DNA from: Symbiodinium natans
Lineage: Eukaryota > Sar > Dinophyceae > Suessiales > Symbiodiniaceae
Direction: 5' to 3'
Assembly: GCA_905221605.1 (NCBI GenBank)
Contig: CAJNDS010000594.1
Location: 64,001-107,940, forward strand
DNA length: 43,940 bases
Under the pieces are notes generated by a model. The model saw only the letters and a list, made by a program, of their open reading frames with translations, made no database searches and had not been told where the DNA came from. Shown here piece by piece: positions 30,298 to 38,251 of this stretch; within the stretch, counting starts at the first letter, position 1, and each line of letters starts with the position of its first letter. Both the position numbers and the translations under genes were made by a program.

Positions 30298-30619
30298 ATG
30301 TACATCGCAGACAAGGAGCTGACGTGGCGTCGAGGCCGCAGCCCCAACACTTCAGGTGTATATCAAGCCTTCGTGCATGCGTGCATTGCAAGATCACCAG
30401 TTTCTACTGGGGGAAAAAAACGTGCTGTGGGTTCGTCATGTTTACGTGAAGCTGGGTTCACCGAATCGCTACAATGGGTGTTGCCCTGCCGTATGCCCAG
30501 GGCACTGCTTCTTGCTGGATGACAGCTACGGCCATCGTTTCTTGGCATCAGGGCAAACCTCTTTCTGGCTGCCTTCGTGTCAAGTAGATGTCGCAGTGTG
30601 GCAGGGATTTAAAAGTTAG
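30298..30619 (+). CDS. two-exon segment, product unknown
   Basis: From ATG 30298 the frame MYIADKELTWRRGRSPNTS is strongly GC3-biased and ends at TCAG/GTGTAT. A second frame, open and GC3-rich, runs to a stop at 30617-30619 (LLGEKNVLWVRHVYVKLG, then CFLLDDSYGHRFLASG). Splicing from GT 30356 to AG 30391-30392 joins them in frame but gives a 37-bp intron, unusually short, so a different acceptor or separate exons are possible. No family recognised. Confidence 0.4.
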
Positions 30620-30868
30620 GTCATCACGGTGGTCTGCCGGAATGTACAATGTAGGCCGACGGGATCCCAGGCCTGGCGACCGCTGCCACAGATGAACCGA
30701 GAACCATCCTCGAGATCAAGGCTGGTGGCCTCTAGTGGCTCGGGGTATTTGCAAGGTGGTGCTAAACCACCGAGGCCGGATGGACCTTTTAAGACAAGTT
30801 TCTGAGAGCATGCCTAAAAGCGTGACGACGCGTGAGATTTAATTTGAATGAGGTTCGGTGCAGTGTAC
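30620..30868. other. unassigned DNA
   Basis: No gene or repeat recognised. Confidence 0.4.
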
Positions 30869-30977
30869 TGGGAGGTTCATGAGTAGTTCTATTTTGAGGG
30901 TAACGAAACTTATAGTCAGAACCTTGTTTAGGGTACTTATAACCCTGCTCATCACTACCCATGAGCCTTCAAGTAGC
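30869..30977. mobile_element. introner-like element, family 2
   Basis: GGGAGGTTCATGAGTAGTT at the left and ACTACCCATGAGCCTTCAAG at the right are inverted repeats; the core contains TTTAGGGTACTTATAACCCT, shared with 6078-6108. It abuts a long CCCTAAA array. Confidence 0.8.
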
Positions 30978-31206
30978 CCTAAACCCTAAACCCTAAACCC
31001 TAAACCCTAAACCCTAAACCCTAAACCCTAAACCCTAAACCCTAAACCCTAAACCCTAAACCCTAAACCCTAAACCCTAAACCCTAAACCCTAACCCTAA
31101 ACCCTAAACCCTAACCCTAAACCCTAACCCTAAACCCTAAACCCTAACCCTAAACCCTAAACCCTAAACCCTAAACCTAAACCTAAACCCTAAACCCTAA
31201 ACCCTA
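30978..31206 (-). repeat. long CCCTAAA array with mixed CCCTAA units
   Basis: About 32 units; in the right half 7-bp CCCTAAA units alternate with 6-bp CCCTAA units. It lies against the left terminus of the composite element. Confidence 0.95.
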
Positions 31207-31252
31207 CAGAAGGGTGCGCTGTGGGGCCTGCGTTTTTTTTAGTGTTTTTGCA

Positions 31253-31384
31253 GAAGATTCCGTTGTGTCAGGTTGGATGGGCGAAGTTAAGTAGTTGAAC
31301 TATACTAAGGTTAGATGGGCGTGGTTGACTGTCATACGTTACTGGTTAGGTAAGGTTAACTTGATTTCTTATGGTTCATTTTTA
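31253..31384 (+). repeat. 132-bp direct repeat, copy 1
   Basis: Begins GAAGATTCCGTTGT and ends GGTTCATTTTTA; nearly identical to 31489-31620. Contains GGTTAGATGGGCGTGG and a partial internal echo GGTTGGATGGGCGAAG. Confidence 0.9.
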
Positions 31385-31488
31385 TAGAGTTTTTTTGTGT
31401 AGAGGAAGGGTTTGCTTATAAGCAGTTGGCTTGCTTATAAGCATTGATTCTTTGGGGGTGGGGGGGGGAGGGGGGGGGGCTCTTCGTT

Positions 31489-31620
31489 GAAGATTCCGTT
31501 GTTTGAGGTTGGATGGGCGAAGTTAAGTAGTTGAACTATACTAAGGTTAGATGGGCGTGGTTGACTGTCATACGTTACTGGTTAGGTAAGGTTAACTTGA
31601 TTTCTTATGGTTCATTTTTA
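31489..31620 (+). repeat. 132-bp direct repeat, copy 2
   Basis: Same length as copy 1 with only a few differences near the start. The two copies are separated by 104 bp containing a G-run and TTGCTTATAAGCA words. Confidence 0.9.
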
Positions 31621-31621
31621 G

Positions 31622-31764
31622 GGTGGGGGGGGGTGGGTGGGGGGGGAGGGGGGGGGGGGGTGGGGGGGTCTTGGGTGTGAGCGTGGGGCCTTCCACCCAG
31701 ACCCCCCCACCCCCCCCCCCCCCCCCCCCCCCCCCCTCCCCCCCCCTCCCCCCCCCCCCCTCCT
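31622..31764. repeat. G-tract and C-tract inverted repeat
   Basis: A G-rich arm (31622-31677) and a C-rich arm (31694-31764) are complementary, with the most specific pairing being GGGTCTTGGGTG against CACCCAGACCC around a 16-base loop. All-Pro and all-Gly translations are artefacts. Confidence 0.85.
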
Positions 31765-31782
31765 CGCCCAGGTGCCTGGATA

Positions 31783-32582
31783 TAAAATGTTTAAAATTTA
31801 AGTGGAACCCCATTGAAATTTTAAAGGTTTTAAAGGTTTTAAAGCCTTTAAATTCCTTTAAAACCTTTAAAATTTAAATGGAGGTCCAATTAAATTTTAA
31901 AGGGCGCGGGCCCCCTTTAAAATCTTTAAAATCATGAAAATCTTCAAAGTCTTTAAAATTTAATTGGACCACCATTTAAACTTACATGGCTTTAAAGGTT
32001 TTAAGGCCTTTAAATTCCTTTAAAACCTTTAAAATTTACTTGGGGAGGCCCTCAATTAAATTTTAAAGGGGCGGGCCCCCCCTTCAAAATCTTTAGAATC
32101 TTTGAATTTAATTGGACCTCCACTGAAATTTAAATGGTTTTAAAGGTTTTAAAGCCTTTAAATTCCTTTATAAAATTTACTTGGGGAGGCCCTCAATTAA
32201 ATTTTAAAGAGGGTGGGCCCCCTTTAAAATCTTTAAAACCTTTAAAATTTATTTGGACCTCCATGTAAATTTTCAAGGTTTTAAAGGTTTTTAAAGCCTT
32301 TAAATTCATTTAAAACCTTTAAAATTTAAATGGAGGTCCAATTAAAGTTTAAAGATTCTAAAGATTTTTAAAGGGGGCCCGTCCCCTTTAAAATTCAATT
32401 GGGGGCCTCCCCAAATAAATTTTACAGGTTTTAAAGGAATTTAAAGGCTTTAAAACCGTTAAAACCTTTTAAATTTAAATGGAGATTTTAAAGATTTTAA
32501 AGGGGGCCCTCCCCTTTAAAATTTAATTGAAGGCCTCTCCAATTAAATTTTAAAGGTTTTAAAGGAATTTAAAGGCTTTAAA
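31783..32582. repeat. TTTAAA-rich repeats, four direct then two inverted units
   Basis: The motif AAAGCCTTTAAATTCCTTTA (or a close variant) recurs near 31850, 31998, 32150 and 32295; its inverse (AAAGGAATTTAAAGGCTTTA) occurs near 32432 and 32564. GGGCCCCC blocks recur between them. The spacing is roughly 135-160 bp. The whole could fold on itself. Confidence 0.85.
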
Positions 32583-32744
32583 TGATTATCCTGTGTATGC
32601 GCGCGTGCTTGTAAATATAGAGTATCCAGGATAAAGAGTGTCATGTGCATGCACACCTGCTATATAAACACTTGTGCCCTGCAAAAACACTAAAAAAAAA
32701 CACAGGCCCCACAGCGCACCGCCCTCAAACCCTAAACCTCCCAG

Positions 32745-33151
32745 ATTTACCACCCGGACTTGGCATGGGCCGACTGCCTGGACGATGACGGCGGGCTGGA
32801 AGAAAGGTGCAGACATCGGCGCAAGGTCGGCGGGGACCAGAGTGCTCTGGGGGGGTAGGGCTTGGGGACCCTAAACCCTAAACCCTAAACCCCAACTCTT
32901 AGTATAAAATGGGAACAGCCCCAATTCCTAGAAGCAGAGGACACCTCGGAGCTGTGACGCGGGCCTCGGGGGCGGTGTGAGTCAGACTTGGGAGCGCACT
33001 GCTCTAAGGCCCCCTAAACCCTAAACCCTAAACCCTAAACCCTAAACCCTAAACCCCAGGCGAAGAGAGCAAATTTTCCGTCTCACCAGCAGCGGCCCAG
33101 CGTTTGAACGAACGGTCCCTGGGCCCCACGGAGCTCTCTTTGTTCTTTTAA
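32745..33151 (+). CDS. three-exon 3' part of an unknown gene
   Basis: Exon 32745-32806 follows CCTCCCAG and reads IYHPDLAWADCLDDDGGLEE with strong GC3 bias, ending at AG/GTGCAG. It joins 32940-32974 (TPRSCDAGLGG) and then 33060-33151 (EESKFSVSPAAAQRLNERSL, stop 33149-33151), all in frame with GT-AG sites. Both introns contain CCCTAAA tracts; the second (32975-33059) is 85 bp with a GTGTGAGT donor and CCCCAG acceptor. The gene converges on the minus-strand gene ending at 33389. No family recognised. The upstream exon would lie left of the composite element. Confidence 0.45.
32867..32894 (-). repeat. short CCCTAAA tract in predicted intron
   Basis: Three to four units within the predicted intron 32807-32939. 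Confidence 0.85.
33012..33057 (-). repeat. CCCTAAA array in predicted intron
   Basis: Six perfect units followed by CCCCAG, next to the last exon of the gene above. Confidence 0.95.
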
Positions 33152-33388
33152 TATTATGCAGTTTTTGTTTTCGTATGTTTGTTTGTTACTGTTGTTATTA
33201 CTGTTCTGACTCTTGTGGGGCCCTGAGTTGAACCTCCTGCACAGCAGGAACTATTTTAATGCTTCTGGGCGCGTTGTAGCCATTGTAGCTGATGAACGCA
33301 AGGCTGCTGGTTTTTAAATTTGGAGTTGCATACCCCTGGGTGCCGTTGCATTCACGTGCTGAAACTTGCAGGAGCCTGCCTCATCGCT
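33152..33388. other. intergenic region between two convergent genes
   Basis: 237 bp between the stop of the plus-strand gene and the stop of the minus-strand gene. It contains AT-rich sequence (33145-33200) and no repeat. Confidence 0.4.
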
Positions 33389-34824
33389 TCAAAAAAGGCT
33401 CCCCAGCATCATGGTCCTAAACTGCGAGCCTTGCACGAACCACCCACGCCGCCTCATCCTGAACTCTAAACCCTAAACCCTAAACCCTAAACCCCTCCAG
33501 AGACTCTAGTTAGTTTAAATTTTATAGAACCATGCCCCCAATTACCTTTCGTCGCCACCCGGGTACATCACGCTGCCAAAGGCCTGCAAAGATGAATCAA
33601 AGCCCAGGCATCCCAGAAGCCTCGATGGTCCAACCCTAAACCCTAAACCCCAAACCCTAAACCCTAAACCCCAAACCCCAAACCCCAAACCCTAAACCCT
33701 AAACCGTGGAAGCTCGGAGGAGCTGGAACATCCACATCTCCCAGCGTGACCTCCGCGCGCACCGTAGGGACTCGGATCTGGCAGCAGGCTCGGGGGCTTG
33801 GGTTTAGGGTTTCGGGTTTCGGGTTTCGGGTTTCGGGTTTAGGGTTTAGGGTTTAGGGTTTAGGGTTTAGGTTTACTTGAAGGCTCATGGGCAGTTGTAT
33901 GTAGGGTTATTTAAGTACCCTGAACAAGGTTATATCCAGTTATAGGTATAGTTACCCTACTTATACCCCACTTATAATTACCCATGAACCTCCAAGTAGG
34001 GTTACAGGGCTCCACGCAAAGTGACGAGGGTTGATGCAAGTACTCGCGCCGGTCGCGGATCATAGATGCTTGCATGGTTCTGCTCAGTAGCGATCCTGCA
34101 AGCTGGGTTTAGGGTTTGGGGTTTGGGGTCAGGCTCTACACTCCAGCAAACTCGCTTAACCTCGCCAGGATCCAAATGTTCTTGCGGGAACTCTGAAGGG
34201 TCCCCTGAAACTTCCACAAAGTATTGCAAAATAGTTGCGAAGGTCATCCTACAAAAATCTAGGTCAATCCCACTTGTGGGCATCACTTGAAAGGTTCACA
34301 GGCAGTTGTAAAGTTTGTGTCGTCGTTTTCTTTCATTGTACGGTAGATGCCGCCTTATTCATAACCTCACCCCCCGGTGAACCTTCAAAGTAGAGCATGA
34401 ATGTGCGTCTAGTTCTAGAGCATTGCTGTGTGGGCAGTCGCCAGGCCTTTACAATATCGGCTAAGAAGATGATTCCCGCCTTAGATGTCGGGGAGCCACC
34501 GCAAAAATTTCTGCGACAGGTGGCGTTGTCTATGGGAACGGCTTCATGCGGCTCTTCAGTGGCAGCCACCTTTTGTGCACCGGGTACTTCTACGCATTCA
34601 AGGCAGTTTAGGGTCGGCTTGTCACTCTCTGTGCCTCGAGTCTTAAGTGTTTCAACCATGTCAGTGCCTTGCCTCCCACCTTGTCTACCATTGTTCCCAC
34701 GCCAAGCCAGTAATTGAAGGTAACGAAATACCTCACTTATAGCTACCCATGAACCTCCAAGTAGAGCCATGTTCATGCAGATCGACGCTGTGGACGATGA
34801 GCATTTTCCGTGCAGCTCTCAGTC
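33389..34824 (-). CDS. seven-exon gene, product unknown (5' end unresolved)
   Basis: Reading leftward, exons 34824-34755, 34684-34383, 34285-34142, 34095-34006, 33796-33705, 33583-33546 and 33458-33389 join in one frame through six GT-AG introns of 70, 97, 46, 209, 121 and 87 bp. Sample peptides: ARKMLIVHSVDLHEHGSTW; EVPGAQKVAATEEPHEAVPI; MTFATILQYFVEVSGDPSEF; RDRREYLHQPSSLCVEP; AFGSVMYPGGDE; GWFVQGSQFRTMMLGSLF, then TGA. The sixth exon has a textbook acceptor (TTTGATTCATCTTTGCAG) and a GTAATT donor. Introns two and four hold family-2 elements; introns three to six hold telomere-type repeats. About 267 residues, no recognisable domain. An alternative plus-strand reading exists for some exons but does not form such a chain. 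Confidence 0.5.
33465..33494 (-). repeat. CCCTAAA tract in predicted intron
   Basis: Four units; on the gene's strand they read TTTAGGG and run into the acceptor TTTAGAGTTCAG at the 3' side of the 87-bp intron. Confidence 0.9.
33632..33704 (-). repeat. CCCTAAA/CCCCAAA array in predicted intron
   Basis: Ten units. On the gene's strand the intron begins GTTTAGGG immediately after the exon at 33705. Confidence 0.95.
33800..33871 (+). repeat. TTTAGGG array with TTTCGGG variants
   Basis: Ten units, four consecutive ones being TTTCGGG. It lies between the exon at 33796 and the family-2 element, within one predicted intron. Confidence 0.95.
33872..33998. mobile_element. introner-like element, family 2 (best inverted ends)
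   Basis: ACTTGAAGGCTCATGGGCAG at the left and TTACCCATGAACCTCCAAGT at the right are inverted repeats. The core has TATAACC/GGTTATA-type palindromes. It lies in predicted intron 33797-34005, next to the donor GTAACCCTAC. Confidence 0.85.
34286..34394. mobile_element. introner-like element, family 2, forming a predicted intron
   Basis: ACTTGAAAGGTTCACAGGCAG and CCGGTGAACCTTCAAAGTAG are the inverted ends. On the minus strand the predicted intron 34382-34286 uses GAAG/GTTCAC in one end as donor and CCTTTCAAG in the other as acceptor, so both splice sites come from the inverted repeat itself. Confidence 0.8.
34719..34766. mobile_element. fragment of family 2 in predicted intron
   Basis: GCTACCCATGAACCTCCAAG is one family-2 terminus. 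On the minus strand it supplies the donor GGAG/GTTCATGG of the 70-bp intron 34754-34685. No second terminus is present. Confidence 0.65.
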
Positions 34825-34829
34825 CTTCA

Positions 34830-34932
34830 GGGTTACGAAAATCAGGGACCCCCAATATAGACCTCCAAATAGTAGCATGCCCTTATCAGCACCCCAATAA
34901 GGTACCCCTATTTTCGGAGACCCCCAAATTTG
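34830..34932 (+). mobile_element. introner-like element, family 1 (copy H)
   Basis: AGGGTTACGAAAATCAGGGA at the left, AATAGTAGCATGCCCTTATC inside, CCCCTATTTTCGGAGACCCC at the right. It directly borders the exon 34755-34824 of the minus-strand gene. Confidence 0.85.
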
Positions 34933-34994
34933 CAAGACACAGATGACAATTCACGCAGGCGTGGCGCAATTGAGTGCAGCCGGTTTCACAAGCA
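34922..34994 (-). CDS. cysteine-rich exon candidate
   Basis: After the acceptor CCATTTTTTGCAG one minus-strand frame reads ACETGCTQLRHACVNCHLCL and ends at GGGG/GTCTCC, the edge of introner copy H. The Cys/His spacing suggests metal binding, but the segment is too short to name. It should precede exon 34824-34755, but the simplest splice does not keep the frame. A plus-strand frame is also open here. Confidence 0.3.
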
Positions 34995-35577
34995 CTGCAA
35001 AAAATGGTTGACCTCCCACGAACTAAAGAAGCCTTCGCCCTGATGGGTTCAATCTCTCTGGGAGGGCTGCGGAGTTCCAACTGTAAAGGCCTATTGTAAC
35101 AGGAGTCCCCTAAACCCTAAAACCCGCTCCCCTGCGTGTTTTTTTTTTCGGGTAAGAGGGGGTGGGGGGGATGGGCCGATCCTGTTGGCCTCTGGTGCAC
35201 GTCTCAAGTAACAAACGTCGGAGAAGCTCGTCGCATGTTAGAGCGCGACCCTGCGCAGAAATTCGCAGTTCCCAAACCCTAAACCCCAAACCCTAAACCC
35301 TAAACCGCTCTTTGGCATGGCAGGCTCGACTCGCTCCGCGACATGTCCCTGGCCTTCGGCGTCTCACACCTTCCGGGTGGGCACAAGCCAGCAAACTCAG
35401 CTTGGGCTGCTGAGCCTGTTGGGGACCTTGCAGCAAGGGTTTAAAGTTTAGGGTTTGGGGTTTTGGGGTTTCGGGTTTAGGGCATGAAGTGCACGTGGAG
35501 TCCTGGAGAGAAGAACGCCCTAAACCCATCAGAAGCCTAAACCTTGGACAAGCACAGTCAGTGCCTTGCGTGGGCAG
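34995..35577. other. unassigned DNA with telomere-type tracts
   Basis: CCCTAAA tract at 35272-35306 (five units) and TTTAGGG-like tract at 35437-35483. A T-run/G-run lies at 35139-35170. No recognised gene. Confidence 0.4.
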
Positions 35578-35769
35578 AGCATATATACATATATACATAT
35601 ATACATGTATACATATATACATATATACATATGTACATATGTACATATGTACCTTTGTACATATATACATATATACATATGTACATATGTACATATGTAC
35701 ATATATACATATACATATATATATATGTACATATACATATACACATGAAACATAACTATATCTATATAC

Positions 35770-35801
<32 letters not shown>

Positions 35802-35950
35802 GTATATATATATATACATGCATATATATACATATATGTATATATATATATATACATATATATGTATACATATACATATATATATATATATATATATGCG
35901 TGTGTATGTATGTATGTATGTATGTCTGTATGTATGTACATGTATGCGCA
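35578..35950. repeat. long compound microsatellite (ATATAC / GTACAT / GTAT)
   Basis: About 370 bp of ATATACAT, ATGTACAT and ATATAT words ending in a GTAT run. Several frames stay open with Tyr/Ile/Met/His/Thr-rich translations, which are artefacts. Confidence 0.95.
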
Positions 35951-36836
35951 ATATGTGCATGATCTATGTCATATTATGTTCATAGAACATATCTACCTAC
36001 ATGTACATAAATGTATACACGTGTGAATTCTCTTCGCCTCCTCCAAGGCTAGGGATACGGTCAATGTACGCCTACGAAATCCCAGGTCCTCCGAAGTTGT
36101 CGTTCGCACTTTTGGGGCTTCGGTGCTTTAGGATGCCTTGGGGATTTGAAATGATTTTAAAGCTTGGAGCTTAGTACTCGTAGGCACAAAAACCAACCAT
36201 GATTCCGAAAGCGCTCTGGTTTTGGGGCTCAGTGTGTGGGGTGGGGGGGCCCTACACCCTAAACCCCATAGCACAGAGCGAGAGTGTGGCTTGTTTGTAA
36301 TCCTAAGGAACACAAAAGCCTTGTTATGCCCATCATAAGCCCTCAAGCTGCCTTTTGAGGGAACATCCCCTTGCAACCCCCTCCCGGACACCCTCCTCCG
36401 GGCTCTTTGTGATTTACTTCACCACTTGCTGTCCGAAAAATGAACATGCCGAAGCCAGTCTGATCAGGCATCTCACACTGCCTACGCACAAAACTGCAGG
36501 ACGCGAAGAGAGAGAGAGCATGACATTAGGATGCGGGACCGGCGACGAAAAAACTAAAGCCAGTCTGCTTGGCATGTGGCCGGGAGCCCTATAAACCCAA
36601 CTCCCTCAGCTTTTGTCAGGTTTGAGAGAAGTCTTCTGCAACACATCTCCTGAACAAGGTAGAACCCTGCATCCCACACAAACCTTGACCTCGCAACCAC
36701 AACCCCTGAACCCTAAACTCTAAATCCCTCTTCCCCCTTCCCACCCTGAATCCCGAAACTGCACATCCCTGATCGCTGGACTCGTAAGCAAACCGGATCC
36801 GGAGAAGCATCATGAGTAAGATTTTGGGGCCCTGAA
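35951..36836. other. unassigned DNA
   Basis: Short open frames on both strands. A decayed CCCTAAA-like stretch at 36690-36760. No recognised product. Confidence 0.3.
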
Positions 36837-36892
36837 ACCGAAACCCTAAACCCTAAACCCTAAACCCTAAACCCTGAACCCTAACCCTAACC
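36837..36892 (-). repeat. CCCTAAA array ending in a splice-like AG
   Basis: About eight units, the last two CCCTAA, followed by CCAG at 36891-36894. Confidence 0.9.
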
Positions 36893-36894
36893 AG

Positions 36895-36989
36895 CCTTGG
36901 CAGGGACCATCCTCGTCGGCTACGGCAGACACATCGTCGACAGCCTGCGGACCCAGAAAGCCTGGCGAGAGCGTGGGCAGTCTTCCGAA
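36895..36989 (+). CDS. exon candidate bracketed by telomere-type tracts
   Basis: After CCCTAACCAG one frame reads LAGTILVGYGRHIVDSLRTQ, then KAWRERGQSSE, almost entirely with G/C third positions. It ends at GAA/GTGTCTAGGG, and a TTTAGGG tract follows. The short hydrophobic start followed by basic residues could be the end of a membrane helix. No partner exon was identified. Confidence 0.4.
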
Positions 36990-36995
36990 GTGTCT

Positions 36996-37024
36996 AGGGC
37001 TTAGGGTTCAGGGTTTAGGGTTTA
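36996..37024 (+). repeat. short TTTAGGG tract
   Basis: Four imperfect units following the exon candidate, at the 5' side of a presumed intron. Confidence 0.85.
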
Positions 37025-37319
37025 TTGGGGGTTGCTCTTTATAGAGGGTGCCGTATCGTGTTATTTCATATAGGACCCACAAAGGGACCGTGTTTTAAGA
37101 GAGGTTCAGGGTTTAGGGCTGCAGAATTAGGCGTGCCTCTTGTCATGTTTTGTTCGTTTTGGGAGGGACGAGGGAGGGAGGCGGGAGGGGGGGGGGGGCG
37201 GGGGGGCGGGGGCCTTACAAAGAGAGTTTTGGTTCATTGAGGGGTATGTTCGGTCTATGGTGGGAAATACCCACGTTGATGGAGGTTTAGGGTAGGGCTT
37301 CCAGGATTTCCTTGGTGCA
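37025..37319. other. unassigned DNA with G-run
   Basis: G-rich stretch at 37160-37212 and no recognised gene. Confidence 0.4.
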
Positions 37320-37800
37320 GATGGGGTTCTAGAACGACATTGAAAGACTCCTCATGAATCCAGGATTAAGATAGAAACAATTCCATTAATGAATCCTGAA
37401 GTTTTGTTTTGTGGCAAAGGAGCTTACTGCATTATCCGAATGTGAGAAAGGAGAGAAGGAGATCATGCGGTGATGAAAATGTTAAGCTTGTTGTTTATTG
37501 GAATTCCGTAAAGGATTAGTATTTGAAGATTCAATTGAGATCAGTCTGATTCGCTCCGAAGCAAAACATGTAAATGAAGTATATAAGATCAAAACAAAGT
37601 ACATCTGCAATGCTGGATTAGGATTCGGAAGTCGAAGGTCCTCCACAAAGCCATCCTGTTAAAGATTGTGACAGTAAGTCTGTAATCGTTGAAACACCTC
37701 ATGAACTCACCCATATATGTCCACAGCAAGAAGAGGCAAAAGATGTAACACAACTTGTTCGCGAAAGTCATTACGTGACAGACTTGGGGCTAATTGTATG
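37320..37800 (+). pseudogene. AT-rich island with broken plus-strand open frames, origin unknown
   Basis: Base composition drops sharply compared with both sides. Plus-strand frames in three phases look protein-like but are each short: 37343-37443 (RIKIETIPLMNPEVLFCGKG), about 37476-37673 (LVFEDSIEISLIRSEAKHVN) and 37622 onward (HPVKDCDSKSVIVETPHELT, then EEAKDVTQLVRESHYVT). They use AT-rich codons, unlike other exons here. The simplest reading is one coding sequence broken by frameshifts, possibly a transposon polyprotein or transferred gene; short introns are the alternative. I cannot assign a family. Confidence 0.35.
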
Positions 37801-37923
37801 CGCTTGCGCGCTCTGCCTCGGCAGCCAACGCCAGGCAGAAGAGGGGAGTTGCAAGGGGAGGGGTTGCAGTGGTGTAGGGGTGGCGCTCGTAGCGGGTCCC
37901 CGGGTTCTGAGGGTCCCAGGCAG

Positions 37924-37980
37924 CCCTAAACCCTAAACCCTAAACCCTAAACCCAAAACCCTAAACCCTAAACCCTAAAC
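37924..37980 (-). repeat. CCCTAAA array
   Basis: Eight units with one CCCAAAA variant. Confidence 0.95.
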
Positions 37981-38097
37981 CGGAGGGGTTGGCTTGTCTC
38001 TGTGGGAGGAGCCCACAGCCTGGAACCGGGTGGGGAAAGGGGGGGGGGGAAGGCGATCAAGGAAGGTGGCCACGATTTGGAGTTGCCCTTTGCCACG

Positions 38098-38250
38098 GTT
38101 TAGGGTTTAGGGTTTAGGGTTTAGGGTTTAGGGTTTAGGGTTTAGGGGGGAGGGTTTAGGGTTTAGGGTTTAGGGTTTAGGGTTTAGGGTTTAGGGTTTA
38201 GGGTTTAGGGTTTAGGGTTTAGGGTTTAGGGTTTAGGGTTTAGGGTTTAG
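38098..38250 (+). repeat. long near-perfect TTTAGGG array
   Basis: About 21 units interrupted once by GGGGAGGG. With 37924-37980 it brackets a GC-rich 117-bp island. Confidence 0.95.
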
Positions 38251-38251
38251 C

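Larger units (their letters stand above)
31213..32720. mobile_element. 1.5-kb composite element with 41-42-bp terminal inverted repeats
   Basis: Left terminus 31213-31253 and right terminus 32679-32720 are inverted copies differing by one substitution and one T in a run (starts GGTGCGCTGTGGGGCCTG). Inside, in order: a 132-bp sequence duplicated with a 104-bp spacer, a G-tract/C-tract hairpin, then about 800 bp of TTTAAA-rich repeats. No protein-coding frame is credible, so it would be a non-autonomous element or a fold-back structure. It ends 24 bases before an exon at 32745 and so may lie in an intron. Confidence 0.7.

Noticed and set aside
31592-31877. Gly-rich and Pro-rich proteins
   Set aside because: They are translations of G and C homopolymer tracts within the composite element.
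34781-35050. Plus-strand gene across introner copy H
   Set aside because: A plus-strand GT-AG join (34832-34936) also keeps a frame, but the minus-strand exon 34755-34824 fits a six-intron chain downstream, so I prefer the minus strand. Transcripts could reverse this.
35293-36026. Tyr/Ile/His/Met-rich proteins on both strands
   Set aside because: They are translations of ATATAC-type microsatellites and are open in nearly every frame.
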